Positions 53,963 to 63,055 of a stretch of 64,000 nucleotides of DNA are shown piece after piece. Position 1 is the first letter of the stretch. The number at the start of each line of letters is the position of its first letter. The position numbers and the translations under genes were made by a program. The stretch spans positions 62,001 through 126,000 of the forward strand of contig NZ_CP141187.1 in NCBI RefSeq assembly GCF_035609205.1, given 5' to 3'. The notes under the pieces were generated by a model that was not told where the DNA came from, searched no databases, and was given only the letters and a program-made list of their open reading frames with translations. The stretch is from Hymenobacter sp. GOD-10R (GTDB lineage: Bacteria > Bacteroidota > Bacteroidia > Cytophagales > Hymenobacteraceae).

Positions 53963-54901
53963 GTGCGCGTCGGGCGCCTGTGCCGTCTGTTTGGTGTGAG
54001 CCGACAAGCCTTTTACCGCAAAGAACAGTATGCGCAACGCGCCCGAGGGCAGGCGCTTCTGGTGCTGGACTTGGTGCTCGCGCTTCGGCGCGAAATACCG
54101 GGCCTAGGCACGCGCAAACTACATATGCTGCTGCAAGAGCCCTTGACCAGAAGCGGCATTAAGATGGGGCGAGACAAACTACATCAACTCTTACACGAGC
54201 ATGGCCTGCTGCTGCGTCAGCCGCGTCAAGTCCCCAAAACGACGAATTCACTGCATAGTCTGCGGAAATACCCTAATCTGTTGCGGAACCAACTCCTCAC
54301 CGCTCCCCGCCAAGTATGGGTCAGTGACATCACTTACTTATGTATTGGTCTCGGCTTTGGCTATCTATCCTTGATCACGGATGCATACTCCAAGATGATT
54401 ATGGGCTACTGTCTGCACCCGCTGCTGACAGCGGAAGGGGCCATCAACGCCTTGGACATGGCCCTGAGCCACGGCGAAAGTAGCCAGGAACTCATCCATC
54501 ACTCGGACCGGGGAAGCCAATATTGCAGTTTCCAGTACGTGCAAAAGCTGCGGCGAGCGGGTATTGCCATCAGCATGACAGAAAACGGGGATCCGTATGA
54601 GAATGCCATTGCCGAACGGGTGAACGGCATCTTAAAAATTGACTTTCACCTGAACCGGGTATTCACTACGTTTGAGGAGGCGCAACGGGCAGTCGAGGCG
54701 AGTATCCGCAATTACAACCACCTGCGGCCCCACATGAGTTGCGGGTACTTAACACCGGCGGCGGCACACGCCAGCACTCAACCGCTACAGCAACGTTGGA
54801 GGCCCAAAGTATACCCTTCTCGTAAAACACCTACAGCCGATAAGCTAGGCCATAGCGAGCCTGATTTATCGACAGTGACAACCTCTCGTCAGGACTACTA
54901 A
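53963..54901 (+). CDS. IS3-family OrfB (DDE transposase)
   Basis: It has 312 residues from a GTG; as OrfAB fusion it starts at the frameshift (53915). The HTH_21 part (LGTRKLHMLLQEPLTRSGIKMGRDKLHQLL) precedes an rve integrase core with Asp122 (VSDITYL), Asp182 (HHSDRGSQY) and Glu218 (ENAIAERVNGILK), the D-D-(35)-E spacing. All catalytic residues are present. The end contains YNHLRPHMSCGYLTPAAAHA, typical for the family. Confidence 0.93.
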   Translation: MRVGRLCRLFGVSRQAFYRKEQYAQRARGQALLVLDLVLALRREIPGLGTRKLHMLLQEPLTRSGIKMGRDKLHQLLHEHGLLLRQPRQVPKTTNSLHSLRKYPNLLRNQLLTAPRQVWVSDITYLCIGLGFGYLSLITDAYSKMIMGYCLHPLLTAEGAINALDMALSHGESSQELIHHSDRGSQYCSFQYVQKLRRAGIAISMTENGDPYENAIAERVNGILKIDFHLNRVFTTFEEAQRAVEASIRNYNHLRPHMSCGYLTPAAAHASTQPLQQRWRPKVYPSRKTPTADKLGHSEPDLSTVTTSRQDY

Positions 54902-54954
54902 AGCACAATCATCTCTCACCGATAACTGACAACTTATTTTCAGGATCAGACAAG

Positions 54955-54979
54955 TGTCTTGTCCGGAAAGAGGTTGACA
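54955..54979. repeat. Second solo IS3-type terminal repeat
   Basis: TGTCTTGTCCGGAAAGAGGT then TGACA differs from the 32132 repeat by one base. It starts 3 bp after the right end of the IS3 element. It may be the remnant of an older related IS into which, or next to which, the present one inserted. Confidence 0.65.
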
Positions 54980-55004
54980 ATAGACGCGATGAGGGTCTCA
55001 ACTA

Positions 55005-55032
55005 AAAAGCCCCTCGGATAGGAGGGGCTTTT
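55005..55032 (-). terminator. Rho-independent terminator
   Basis: AAAAGCCCCTC pairs perfectly with GAGGGGCTTTT around a 6-nt loop, 30 bp beyond the stop of the minus-strand hydrolase gene. On the minus strand it is followed by a T-run. Confidence 0.82.
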
Positions 55033-55061
55033 GGTCACATCGGGTTAGGCGTTCAGGCGCT

Positions 55062-56204
55062 TTATTGGAAGGCCGCTTTGAGGCGGGTGGCGGCAAACTG
55101 CTGGGCTTCTTCGGCTTTGGGTACTACGGCGTACGTGCCGAAGAACTCGTGGGTGGTGCCGCTGTAGAGCTGGTACTGGTTGGCCACGCCTACTTGGGTG
55201 AGCTTGTCGGCGAGCTGCTTGCCTTCGGTTTGCAGCGGGTCGATTTCGGCGGCAATGATGGTAGCGGCGGGCAACCCGCTCAAGTTCGCCACGTCCGTCA
55301 GCGAGATCAGGCGGTTGTTGCCGTCCGCTGGGGTGGTGAAGTAGTTCTGGGTGAAATACTCAATGTTGGCCTTGCTCAAGGGCATGGCATTGGCGTACTG
55401 GTTGTAGGAAGCCGTGTTCAGGTCGTTATTGGCGACGGGATAGACCAACAGTTGGTGAATGGGCAGCGCCAGGCCCCGCTCCTTGGCCAGCAGGCACACG
55501 CCCACGGCCATGTTGCCGCCGGCGCTTTCGCCCGCAACGGCGACTTTGGCCGCGTTGCCGCCGAAGTTGGTGGCGTTTTCTTTGGCCCACTTATAGGCCG
55601 CATACGCATCTTCGTGGGCAGCCGGGAACTTAGCCTCCGGCGAGAGGCGGTAATCCACCGATACCACGATGGCGCCCGTGTTGGCGGCCAGGGCCTTGGC
55701 CGAAGGCTCATACACGTCAAGCGAGCCAATCACCCAGCCCCCGCCGTGGTAATACACAATCACGGGCAAGGAGCCCGACACGCCGGCGGGTTTGTAGATG
55801 CGCACCAGGATGCCGTCGGCGGCTGACTGGGGCGTGTAGTTTTTGGGCAATACCTGTTGAGTCACCGTCACGTTGGGCGGGGTGGGCGCCAAGTTGTTTT
55901 TCTTGAGCAGGTCCTGCACGGCATCCGTTACGCTGGGCGCCATGCGCGCTTGCCGGGGGGAAAGCGTGGGCAGCGCGGGGGTGCCGTAGCTCATAAACTG
56001 CTCCAGCACGGCCAGCATTTGCGCGTCGATGTTCGGCGCGTAGGTGGGCGCTGACCCGGTGGGCTGGATCAGCGTCGTCTTCGGATCGTTCGCGTCGCTG
56101 TCGTCGTCACACGAGGTCAAGGGCAGGGCGAGCAAGGTGGCGGCCAGGGCCAGGGGCGCCAGGCGGAACGCCTGGGGCAGAAAGGGCAGAAAACGTCGTT
56201 TCAT
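55062..56204 (-). CDS. HSL-type esterase/lipase lipoprotein
   Basis: It has 380 residues from MKRRFLPFLPQAF (ATG 56204). The lipobox L-T-S-C is near residue 33. The alpha/beta hydrolase_3 (family IV, hormone-sensitive-lipase-like) core is plain: YYHGGGWVIGSLD (oxyanion hole HGGGW), nucleophile elbow G-E-S-A-G-G-N, acid in AAEIDPLQTEG, and catalytic His in GTTHEFFGTYAV. It should hydrolyse short acyl esters in the periplasm or at the outer membrane. It is monocistronic with its own terminator. Confidence 0.9.
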   Translation of the reverse strand: MKRRFLPFLPQAFRLAPLALAATLLALPLTSCDDDSDANDPKTTLIQPTGSAPTYAPNIDAQMLAVLEQFMSYGTPALPTLSPRQARMAPSVTDAVQDLLKKNNLAPTPPNVTVTQQVLPKNYTPQSAADGILVRIYKPAGVSGSLPVIVYYHGGGWVIGSLDVYEPSAKALAANTGAIVVSVDYRLSPEAKFPAAHEDAYAAYKWAKENATNFGGNAAKVAVAGESAGGNMAVGVCLLAKERGLALPIHQLLVYPVANNDLNTASYNQYANAMPLSKANIEYFTQNYFTTPADGNNRLISLTDVANLSGLPAATIIAAEIDPLQTEGKQLADKLTQVGVANQYQLYSGTTHEFFGTYAVVPKAEEAQQFAATRLKAAFQ

Positions 56205-56465
56205 GCAAATAGCGAGGGGAGTAGGTGCGTATAAGACAAAGCCCCTCCTACGGAATGGACGAGGTACGCGTTGGGCCCTGACAGGAATAGGAGCGCGGGG
56301 CCCAAGCAACGCACTGGTAGTCAATTGCCTATAACAATTCATTTATTTACGTGCGGTCGGGCTTCCGTCGACTGCGGTTATCGCGCTCACCCGCCAGCAC
56401 GCCTAACGGGAACCCGACTTAGACGTGTCGCGAGCGGTTGCTCGTGCCAGCCTCCTGCTGGCTGC

Positions 56466-57578
56466 TTAGTCGGGTAGTTGGTTGATATCAGTGGGCTCCA
56501 CCTTGGGCGTGGCATTGGTGGCGTGGCGGTAGGTCGTGGACGAGGCATAGGCCTTGATCCGCACGCGGTTGATGCTGCCCAGGGGCTGGTGTTCGGGCAG
56601 GCAATGGAAGGGATTGAAGGAGAGCACGTCGTCGGCATACACGCGGCGAGCGGGGCTGAAGGCCTCCTGGGCCGGTAGCACGATTTTGCCCAGCGTTTGG
56701 TAAGGGCTTTGGTCTTGCGGCCAGTCGACCGACGCATCTTCCACGGGCATGGTCTGCAGGTCGGTGCAAAGTTGGGCGCGCAACTCGTACTCGGCCCCCT
56801 GGGTGCGAAAAAAGTCCACGACCAGGTCACGGTAGGCACCCGGCGCGCTGACGTCAACTTCCTGGCCCGCCAAGGCCTTCAGGTTTTCGGAGAGCGGGGC
56901 TACGCTGACTTTGGCCACGTAGTCGCCGTAGCGAAGGGCCCCGAGCGTAGTGTAGGTCTCGCCCAGGATATGGTGGTTGGGGTGCGCCTGCACGACCATG
57001 TTCACTTCCTTCTTGGGGCCGCCTGCGTCTTCCAATAATTCTAATGCCTTATCGGCCAGCACGCCGACTTTGTTAATGGCGGTTTGCAGCAGCTCAGGGC
57101 CGTGGGCCAGCTTTTCAATGCGCAGTTGCATATCGTGGTAACTTTTTACGTCCCCGGTCGGGATGATCGTATCGTTCACCAGCAAGAAATCCTGGGTGAG
57201 GGCATCGGCTTCTTCCGGTAAGAATTTCTTGCCTTCTACGCCGATGATTTTCAGCGCGAAGCCTTTCACGGCTGGCTGGCTGTCGGGCTGAATGGCCCCG
57301 GGTGACGTAGACAAGCGGATGATCACCGGATAGGTTTTGGCTTCTTTGAACAGGCCTTGGGCCAGGTGCTCGGGCAGGCCAGGGGCAATGTGCAGCTCGC
57401 CGCGCAGGATACCGTGGCTCTTGGCGTGGGCGTCGCGGATGGCGTGGCGGTTTTTCTCAAACATCAGGCGCGCTACCCGCGCCATAGAGGCCACCGTTTC
57501 GTCGCCGAGCTGGTCTTCGTTGGGCTGGATTTCTTCGACGCCATCGGCGAAACGCACGTAGTTAGGGGGCAGGGACAT
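56466..57578 (-). CDS. Catalase-family (SrpA-like) protein
   Basis: It has 370 residues. Catalase-fold marks are RDAHAKSHGILRGELHI (distal His region), YPVIIRLSTSPGAIQPDSQPAVKGFALKIIG, QDFLLVNDTIIP and SFNPFHCLPEHQPLGSINRVRIKAYASSTTYRHATN (proximal region; which Tyr is the heme ligand is not certain). It is shorter than true catalases (~480), like heme proteins of the SrpA group. Peroxidase or catalase activity is plausible. No signal peptide is seen. It stands alone. Confidence 0.85.
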   Translation of the reverse strand: MSLPPNYVRFADGVEEIQPNEDQLGDETVASMARVARLMFEKNRHAIRDAHAKSHGILRGELHIAPGLPEHLAQGLFKEAKTYPVIIRLSTSPGAIQPDSQPAVKGFALKIIGVEGKKFLPEEADALTQDFLLVNDTIIPTGDVKSYHDMQLRIEKLAHGPELLQTAINKVGVLADKALELLEDAGGPKKEVNMVVQAHPNHHILGETYTTLGALRYGDYVAKVSVAPLSENLKALAGQEVDVSAPGAYRDLVVDFFRTQGAEYELRAQLCTDLQTMPVEDASVDWPQDQSPYQTLGKIVLPAQEAFSPARRVYADDVLSFNPFHCLPEHQPLGSINRVRIKAYASSTTYRHATNATPKVEPTDINQLPD

Positions 57579-58016
57579 ACAGGAAAAATAAGGGAGGGAA
57601 CAATGGATAATGCGCGGAGCGAGTCAGCGCAAGGCGATGCAGGCGACTATTGACGGAGAACAAGGTGGCGCAATAAGAGGTGAAACAAGCCGCCAAGAAG
57701 CCCAACAATAGCGTGTATACGATGTCTGCCCTGCGGAGATACAGACACGGTGGGCGTCGAGTAAAAAGGCAAATAGCTAGCTTCAGACTACCACAAACGT
57801 GGCCAACGCGCAGGCGGAAAACTCCAACGTCGACTCCTAGAATATTTCGCTCCTTTTACTGTACAACTTATCCCACTACAGATGGGGCAGTTGGGAGCGG
57901 TAAAAGGGCGTGGAAACGGTTCAGTAAAGTTGTTCACCAATCACAGTACACGCTGCATTGTGGATCGATGAGTAAGCTGTACTAGGAGCAATACCCCCGG
58001 GACCGGTAGTGCCCTA
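57579..58016. other. Intergenic stretch without visible gene
   Basis: It covers the promoter side of the catalase-family gene and the 3' side of the NHL gene. A plus-strand frame at 57680-57985 is rich in Arg, Ser and Thr with no family feature and is judged non-coding. Confidence 0.45.
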
Positions 58017-59078
58017 TTATTGAAGCCGGCGCACGCAGTGGTTCTTCGTATCGGTTATATAAAGCACCAGCCCCGCCATATCTACCGCTATCCCAAAGGG
58101 GAACTCGAACTGCGCGTCGGCGGCCGGCCCGTCCTGGCTGCCCCAGTGGTGCGCTGTGCCCGCTACGGTCGTGACGATGCCCGCCGCGGTGATCTGGCGG
58201 ATGGTCGCGTTCACGTTATCCGCCACGTAGAGTTCGCCCGCTGCCGTAACGGCAATCCCGTTGGGCCAGTAAAAGCGCGCCGCGGCGCCGACCCCATCCG
58301 CGCTGCCGTGTTTGCCTGCCTGGCCGGCCAGCGTTCGCACCGGGCCTACCGCCGGAACCGCCCGAATCACGTGATTGCCATTGTCGACCACGTACACCGT
58401 GCCACTCGCGTCTAAGGCTAGACCCGTGGGATGGAAGAAACGGGCAGCGGCGCGTTCCCCGTCCGTGCTACCTTTCTGCACGGCCTGCCCGGCCCAGGTG
58501 CTCACCCGCCCCTCTGGGGTGAGTTGACGCAGCGTATGGTTCTCGGTATCGGCGACGTAGAGCGTTCCGTCAGGGGCCACCGCTAGGCCATGGGGCATGT
58601 TGAACCGGGCTTCGCTACCCGCTCCATCGGTGCGGCCCTTCTGCCCGGCTAGGCCTGCGATGGTGCTCACCTGCCCCACTGGAGTCACGCGGCGGATGGT
58701 GTGATTGCCCGCATCGGCTACGTACACTGTACCGTGGGCATCGACAGCTACTCCCACGGGAAAGGTGAAGCAAGCGGCAGCCCCCGCTCCATCGGCGCTA
58801 CCCTTCACCCCTGCCCGCCCGGCCACGGTCGTGACCACGCCCGTAGGGCTGATGCAGCGCAGGGTATGATTATCCGTGTCGGCGACATACACGCTGCCAT
58901 CCGGGGCCACGGCAATGCCCATGGGCCGGTTGAATTGGGCGTTCGTGCCCGCTCCATCTGCCGCGCCGCGCTGCTTAGGACGGCCGGCTAGCGTCGTGAC
59001 CGTTCGCGTGGGTTGGGCCAGGCCCGCTGGGCCAAGCAGCACGAGTACGACGAGCCAAGAAAGGAAGCGCAGGACCAT
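58017..59078 (-). CDS. Secreted NHL-repeat beta-propeller
   Basis: It has 353 residues from MVLRFLSWLVVLVLLGPAGLAQ (ATG 59078), a signal peptide. Six near-regular repeats follow, each of about 55 residues of the form 'FNRPMGIAVAPDGSVYVADTDNHTLRCISPTGVVTTVAGRAG..GSADG'. These are NHL blades, so the mature protein is one six-bladed propeller. It is probably a binding protein, with no catalytic motif. Some Hymenobacter NHL proteins carry a T9SS tail; this one ends after the last blade. Confidence 0.9.
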   Translation of the reverse strand: MVLRFLSWLVVLVLLGPAGLAQPTRTVTTLAGRPKQRGAADGAGTNAQFNRPMGIAVAPDGSVYVADTDNHTLRCISPTGVVTTVAGRAGVKGSADGAGAAACFTFPVGVAVDAHGTVYVADAGNHTIRRVTPVGQVSTIAGLAGQKGRTDGAGSEARFNMPHGLAVAPDGTLYVADTENHTLRQLTPEGRVSTWAGQAVQKGSTDGERAAARFFHPTGLALDASGTVYVVDNGNHVIRAVPAVGPVRTLAGQAGKHGSADGVGAAARFYWPNGIAVTAAGELYVADNVNATIRQITAAGIVTTVAGTAHHWGSQDGPAADAQFEFPFGIAVDMAGLVLYITDTKNHCVRRLQ

Positions 59079-59273
59079 GGGGAGTGAAGTAGCAGTAGAA
59101 AGACCGCCAGCGGTGCGAAGCAAGACCGCTCGCCGCGGCCATCCAGGTGCGAAGCTAGCGAAAGGTGTGCTACCCGAACAGGGGAAGACTTGGCCAAATC
59201 GCGGGCGCGGCGTGGGGTCAGGACACGTCCGAGCCCCTCGACAGGTCCGCTTCTGTTGCGCTGGGAAGACCCA

Positions 59274-60407
59274 CTACTCTTCTAGAATGCTGTAGAGTTC
59301 GCGGTTGAGATAATAGTGATTGCCTCCCAGCGTCTGCTTCTCCAGCACCCGCAGCGCCACGAGTTGATTCAGATACTCCCGCGCCGTGTTCTCGGCGTAG
59401 GTTCGGTCCTGGGTCAGGTGCTTGACGCGGGTGATGGGTTGGGTGAAGATCTGCTGCACCAGCTGCTCGGGGCGGCGCAGGTTCTTCTGGGCGGCGACTA
59501 CTTCCAGGATGGCCTCGCGGGCAGCCAGGATGCGGTTGATCTTCTCAAACGTCAGGTTGGCCGTCACTTCCACTGCCCGGAGCATATAGAGCAACCACGT
59601 CGCCCAGTCGCCGCGTTGCGAGACCCCGGCCAGGGCGCCGTAGTAGGCCTCCTTGTGCTCCAGAATGTAGCGGCTCAGGTACAGGATTGGGTAGTCCAGT
59701 AGCCCTTTCTGCACCAGGTAATGGATGTTGAAAATGCGCCCCGTGCGGCCATTGCCGTCCCGGAAGGGGTGAATAGCTTCGAACTGAAAGTGGCCGATGG
59801 CCATCTTCAGCAAGGGATGCAGCGGGTAGGTCGCATCGTCGTTGACAAAGGCAACCAGGTTATCGAGCTTGGCTTCCAGGATGCCGGCTCCCCGCGGCGG
59901 GGTATAGATGGCTTTGCCGGCGTTGAAGCCACTGCCGCCCTGGCGAATAATGGTGGGCGAGAAAGGCGGACGCAGCCCTTCCTCCACCTGCTTGATCTCG
60001 CGGAAGATGCGGATGAAGTAGTCGCGGGTAAAGCCCGAACCCGCTCGCAGGTAGTCGTAGCCGCTCCATAAGGCCTCGCGGTAGCGCAGCACCTCCTTGG
60101 CGGGCCCTTCCATGCGCTCGGCGGCCGTTTCACTGAAGGCGCGGTAGAGTTCGTCGTCGGTGGTGAAGATGTTCTCGATGGCGCTGGAGGCCTTGGCTTC
60201 CTGTAGGCTAATGGAGTTGATCAGCAGCCCCTGGTTGGGGATCGCCACGCTGCGCCCGTGTAGTCGCCCGAGGGCTTCGCGCGCCTGGCCAAGCTGCTCC
60301 AGTACATCCGGGGTGCGCCACAGCGCCTGAGCAATGGGCAGGTCTGGCAGTGCGTTCCAGGGCACATCCCGGCTGGGATTGATTGCGTACAGCGGTGAAG
60401 TTGACAT
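59274..60407 (-). CDS. Fic-domain AMPylase-like protein with N-terminal inhibitory helix
   Basis: It has 377 residues from the ATG at 60407. The Fic_N domain (about 1-95) holds the inhibitory motif S-x-x-x-E-N (Ser74 to Asn79 in SSAIENI), the class II arrangement. The Fic core has the active motif HPFRDGNGRTGR with His213. A winged-helix (EYLNQLVALRVLEKQTLGGNHYY) ends the protein. It should transfer AMP to a target hydroxyl when the inhibitory Glu78 is displaced. No separate antitoxin gene is present, as expected for this class. Confidence 0.92.
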   Translation of the reverse strand: MSTSPLYAINPSRDVPWNALPDLPIAQALWRTPDVLEQLGQAREALGRLHGRSVAIPNQGLLINSISLQEAKASSAIENIFTTDDELYRAFSETAAERMEGPAKEVLRYREALWSGYDYLRAGSGFTRDYFIRIFREIKQVEEGLRPPFSPTIIRQGGSGFNAGKAIYTPPRGAGILEAKLDNLVAFVNDDATYPLHPLLKMAIGHFQFEAIHPFRDGNGRTGRIFNIHYLVQKGLLDYPILYLSRYILEHKEAYYGALAGVSQRGDWATWLLYMLRAVEVTANLTFEKINRILAAREAILEVVAAQKNLRRPEQLVQQIFTQPITRVKHLTQDRTYAENTAREYLNQLVALRVLEKQTLGGNHYYLNRELYSILEE

Positions 60408-60508
60408 CAAAAAATAGCGTATTTAAGGCGAGCTAATGCACCAGGCCTCAAAGATAAGGTCGATTCACTCTATTGGCCTCAAAATATTATGTTTTTAAGG
60501 TTAGGACG

Positions 60509-61183
60509 CTAAGTTGGCCTTAAATCACTCTTGCTAGGGCTGCCATTCGCTTCTCTATAACTAGGAGTCGGGTTGTTGGAACGCTTATTCCACGCTCGAC
60601 TGCTGAGGGGTTGATTCATCTGCTGTTGTAGCTGAGCGAGCAACTGCTTAATCGCTTCTTGGAAGCTCGTTCGCTCGGCCGTCAGCATACTGGCGCCGCG
60701 TTCGTTGAGTGGGCGCGTGTTGATCAGGTCATCTTCCACAGGTAGCTGCGTCGGCGAGGGCGGCTGCGCAGTTGGATAGCCGACCACGAAATCGGTCACG
60801 TCATAGATGTAGCGTCCATCCTGCAGCGACAGTGTCGCAATATAGTGCAGCACCAACCGAATCGTGTAGTGTAGTGGCGTACTCGCGGCCTGTTGCGGCG
60901 GGACATAGCGATACGTGTAAGCGAAAGGCTGCGCCCCGTATACGACGAGCCGCTCGGCGTCCGGCGCGTGCGTGGTAACGACCGGCTTATCCAGCGTGCT
61001 GATGCCCTTGTCCCACGTCTGTGCGTTGGCTAGTAAGTCCACTTGGCGACGACCCGGTACGGGCACCAGGCCCGTGTAGCGAATACGGTGCGTGATGGAA
61101 TCAATCGGGAAAGTGGTCCGTCCCTGGCCCCAGCTCAGGCTGGTCCAAGAATAGAGCAGGCAAAAGACGAACAGGTGTTTCAT
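60509..61183 (-). CDS. DUF4468-like secreted protein
   Basis: It has 224 residues from MKHLFVFCLLYSWTSLSWGQG (ATG 61183), a signal peptide. The body (FPIDSITHRIRYTGLVPVPG, QVDLLANAQTW, YTIRLVLHYIATLSLQDGRYIYDVTDFVV) matches DUF4468, a TBP-like periplasmic domain of Bacteroidota. The helical end (FQEAIKQLLAQLQQQMNQ) and polar tail are variable. Function is unknown. Confidence 0.78.
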   Translation of the reverse strand: MKHLFVFCLLYSWTSLSWGQGRTTFPIDSITHRIRYTGLVPVPGRRQVDLLANAQTWDKGISTLDKPVVTTHAPDAERLVVYGAQPFAYTYRYVPPQQAASTPLHYTIRLVLHYIATLSLQDGRYIYDVTDFVVGYPTAQPPSPTQLPVEDDLINTRPLNERGASMLTAERTSFQEAIKQLLAQLQQQMNQPLSSRAWNKRSNNPTPSYREANGSPSKSDLRPT

Positions 61184-61359
61184 CGGGAACGGCAGTTGAC
61201 TGAGTAGGGGACATGAAGGCAGCAACGGCCGCTTCTCCCTACTTAGTTTAAGTGCGCAAAAAACGATGCCAAAATCAGGTTCAAAAAACGACCTTTCCAG
61301 GCTGCATTAGCACATGTTGAAACTGCGCAGAAACCGGCCGGTTTTCCAGCAGGTGTTTG

Positions 61360-61367
61360 TAGCTTTG
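61360..61367 (+). promoter_or_regulatory. Candidate Bacteroidota -7 promoter element
   Basis: TAGCTTTG exactly fits TAnnTTTG and lies 27 nt before the ATG of the HEPN gene. A T-rich segment (GGTTTTCC) stands at about the -33 distance, though TTTG is not perfect there. Confidence 0.45.
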
Positions 61368-61394
61368 GATATGATCAACTAAAAAATAAAGGAT

Positions 61395-62106
61395 ATGCCT
61401 CTTAAACCAGCCAAACTATCCGACGAGGACGATCAAAAATTCTCGGGGTTACTGCGGGCAGCTTATGACGATTACAAAGCAGCTAGATTATTATTCAATA
61501 ATGATCTATTACATCCAGCATGTATTATGGCAAATACATGCATTGAGAAGGAGTTAAAAGCTCGCTTGATGCTACTTGGGATAAAATCGAAGTTCAGTCA
61601 TAACTCAGAAAAGCTGTTAGATAAGTTGCAGGAATCAGACCCAACAATGGCCTTAAAAATTGATAAGGGATTTCTCAAATTATTTAACTAGGATCTACGA
61701 ATCTAGATACCATGACGGGCTGCCATTAGGCTATAACTATATTATACGCAAGTATAAAACCTTAGCTGAGCTAGACTATACATACCTACTGTTAGAGCAG
61801 GAGAGAGACGCTGCACAGTATGGGTACTACGCAGCAACTCGTGTTGGAGAAATAAGGAAGGAACGTTACTCTTCTTTTCTAAATGACATAGAGAAAAAAG
61901 ACACTACACTCTTTGAAAACAATCATCTGTTACATCAGATGTCAAAAGAGAATTTTCTCAATCGAGAAGAGTTAGCTTCTGCATTCAGAATTTTTAAAGC
62001 AGAAGAGCGAAAAAATCATAGTGCGATATATGTAACAATGAGGATGGAAGCGGGCTCTTCAATAAACGCAGGTTGGAATGAAGAAGTACTTAAATCCAAC
62101 TCTTAA
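61395..62106 (+). pseudogene. HEPN-domain gene with a frameshift
   Basis: The first frame (61395-61691) reads LLRAAYDDYKAARLLFNNDLLHPACIMANTCIEKELKARLMLLG, a HEPN-type helix pair, and stops after KGFLKLFN. The second frame continues as T-R-I-Y-E-S-R-Y-H-D-G-L-P and helices (TYLLLEQERDAAQYGYYAATRVGEIRKE), as in intact HEPN proteins. They overlap by 32 bp, so one 1-nt indel near 61670-61685 separates them. Joined, the protein would have about 236 residues. The gene is much AT-richer than its neighbours (transfer). The stop is directly followed by the recombinase ATG. Confidence 0.65.
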
Positions 62107-62688
62107 ATGAAGGCAGCCATCTACGCCCGCGTGAGCACCCGCGACAAAGGCCAGGACAACGAGAATCAGCTGCGTGAGCTACGGGCCTTCGCCGAGCGGC
62201 TCGGCTACTCTGTCTGTAAAGAGTACACCGACCAAGACAGTGGCAGCAAAGCCGACCGGCCGCAGTTCAAGCAGATGTTTCTGGATGCCCACCAGCGCCG
62301 CTTCGACGTGGTGCTGTTTTGGGCCCTCGACCGTTTCAGCCGAGAAGGCGTAGCCGAAACCCTAGGTTACCTGCAAAACCTGTCTGTCTCGGGGGTGCAG
62401 TTCAAGAGCTTTACGGAGCAGTACCTGGATAGCACGGGTATTTTCAAAGATGCCGTCATCGGTATTCTAGCGGCCATTGCCAAGCAGGAACGGGTGCGCC
62501 TCAGCGAACGAACGAAAGCCGGCCTGGTGAAAGCTAGGTTAAAGGGCTCGAAAATCGGCCGGCCAACTGTGGATGCGTCACTGGTGGCACGGGTGAAGCG
62601 GTTGAAGGAAGCTGGCACCTCTGATCGGGCCATTGGTAAGGCCCTCGGTATATCGGCTGCCAGCGTGAAGAAGTACTCAGCTACCTAG
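62107..62688 (+). CDS. Serine recombinase (resolvase/invertase)
   Basis: It has 193 residues. The catalytic domain opens YARVSTRDKGQDNENQLRELRAFAE with catalytic Ser10 and has the family arginine region LDRFSREGVAETLGYL and AKQERVRLSERTKAGLVKAR. A C-terminal HTH (GTSDRAIGKALGISAASVKKY) binds DNA. Length matches small Hin/Tn3-resolvase enzymes. The ATG directly follows the stop of the HEPN gene, so they are co-transcribed. No cognate res or hix site could be identified. Confidence 0.92.
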   Translation: MKAAIYARVSTRDKGQDNENQLRELRAFAERLGYSVCKEYTDQDSGSKADRPQFKQMFLDAHQRRFDVVLFWALDRFSREGVAETLGYLQNLSVSGVQFKSFTEQYLDSTGIFKDAVIGILAAIAKQERVRLSERTKAGLVKARLKGSKIGRPTVDASLVARVKRLKEAGTSDRAIGKALGISAASVKKYSAT

Positions 62689-62739
62689 TTTTCAACTACT
62701 AGTTCTCGATTGGCGGGGCCTAGTTTATATATTGAATGT

Positions 62740-63003
62740 ATGCTTGCCGGCATTGTAATCTTATTAGGCATCCTAGTAGGGCCTTTCTTTATTGGGTATT
62801 GGATACTGAAGTACCTAGGCCTTATCCAATCCGCGCTTCTGCTGCATGGGATTAAGTGGTTTTGCTATGGCTGGCTAATGTGTGTCATTGTTGGTCTAAC
62901 CGGCACTTTTCAAAAAATGGATGGGTATTATGTACTCTCCGGTATGGCTTTATTCTCCCTCTTCGTGGGTGTGTTAGCCGTTCTGATTGTAGAGCGGCAC
63001 TAA
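62740..63003 (+). CDS. Small three-TM membrane protein
   Basis: It has 87 residues from MLAGIVILLGILVGPFF (ATG 62740). Three hydrophobic helices (VILLGILVGPFFIGYWIL, FCYGWLMCVIVGLTG, LSGMALFSLFVGVLAVLIV) fill most of the length. The family is not recognised. It lies between the two recombinase genes, so it may be cargo of the same mobile region. Confidence 0.55.
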   Translation: MLAGIVILLGILVGPFFIGYWILKYLGLIQSALLLHGIKWFCYGWLMCVIVGLTGTFQKMDGYYVLSGMALFSLFVGVLAVLIVERH

Positions 63004-63055
63004 CTAGCAAATAGGTAAGGCCCCAACGGTGTATGTAGTTGAGACCTTACTTAAT

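Larger units (their letters stand above)
52278..54952 (+). mobile_element. IS3-family element interrupted by IS110 copy 2
   Basis: The left end starts TGTCTTGTCC at 52278 and resumes AGGTTGACAGTTTTTC at 53527 after the IS110 insertion. The right end at 54925-54952 (CTGACAACTTATTTTCAGG then ATCAGACA) is the imperfect inverted match. Without IS110 the element is about 1.44 kb with two overlapping frames, as usual for IS3. A clean target duplication is not visible. The insertion truncated the ACP-like gene on the left. Another terminal repeat follows directly at 54955. Confidence 0.85.

Noticed and set aside
57680..57985. 101-codon plus-strand frame
   Set aside because: Arg/Ser/Thr-rich with no structure pattern, in an intergenic region. 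It is more likely random.
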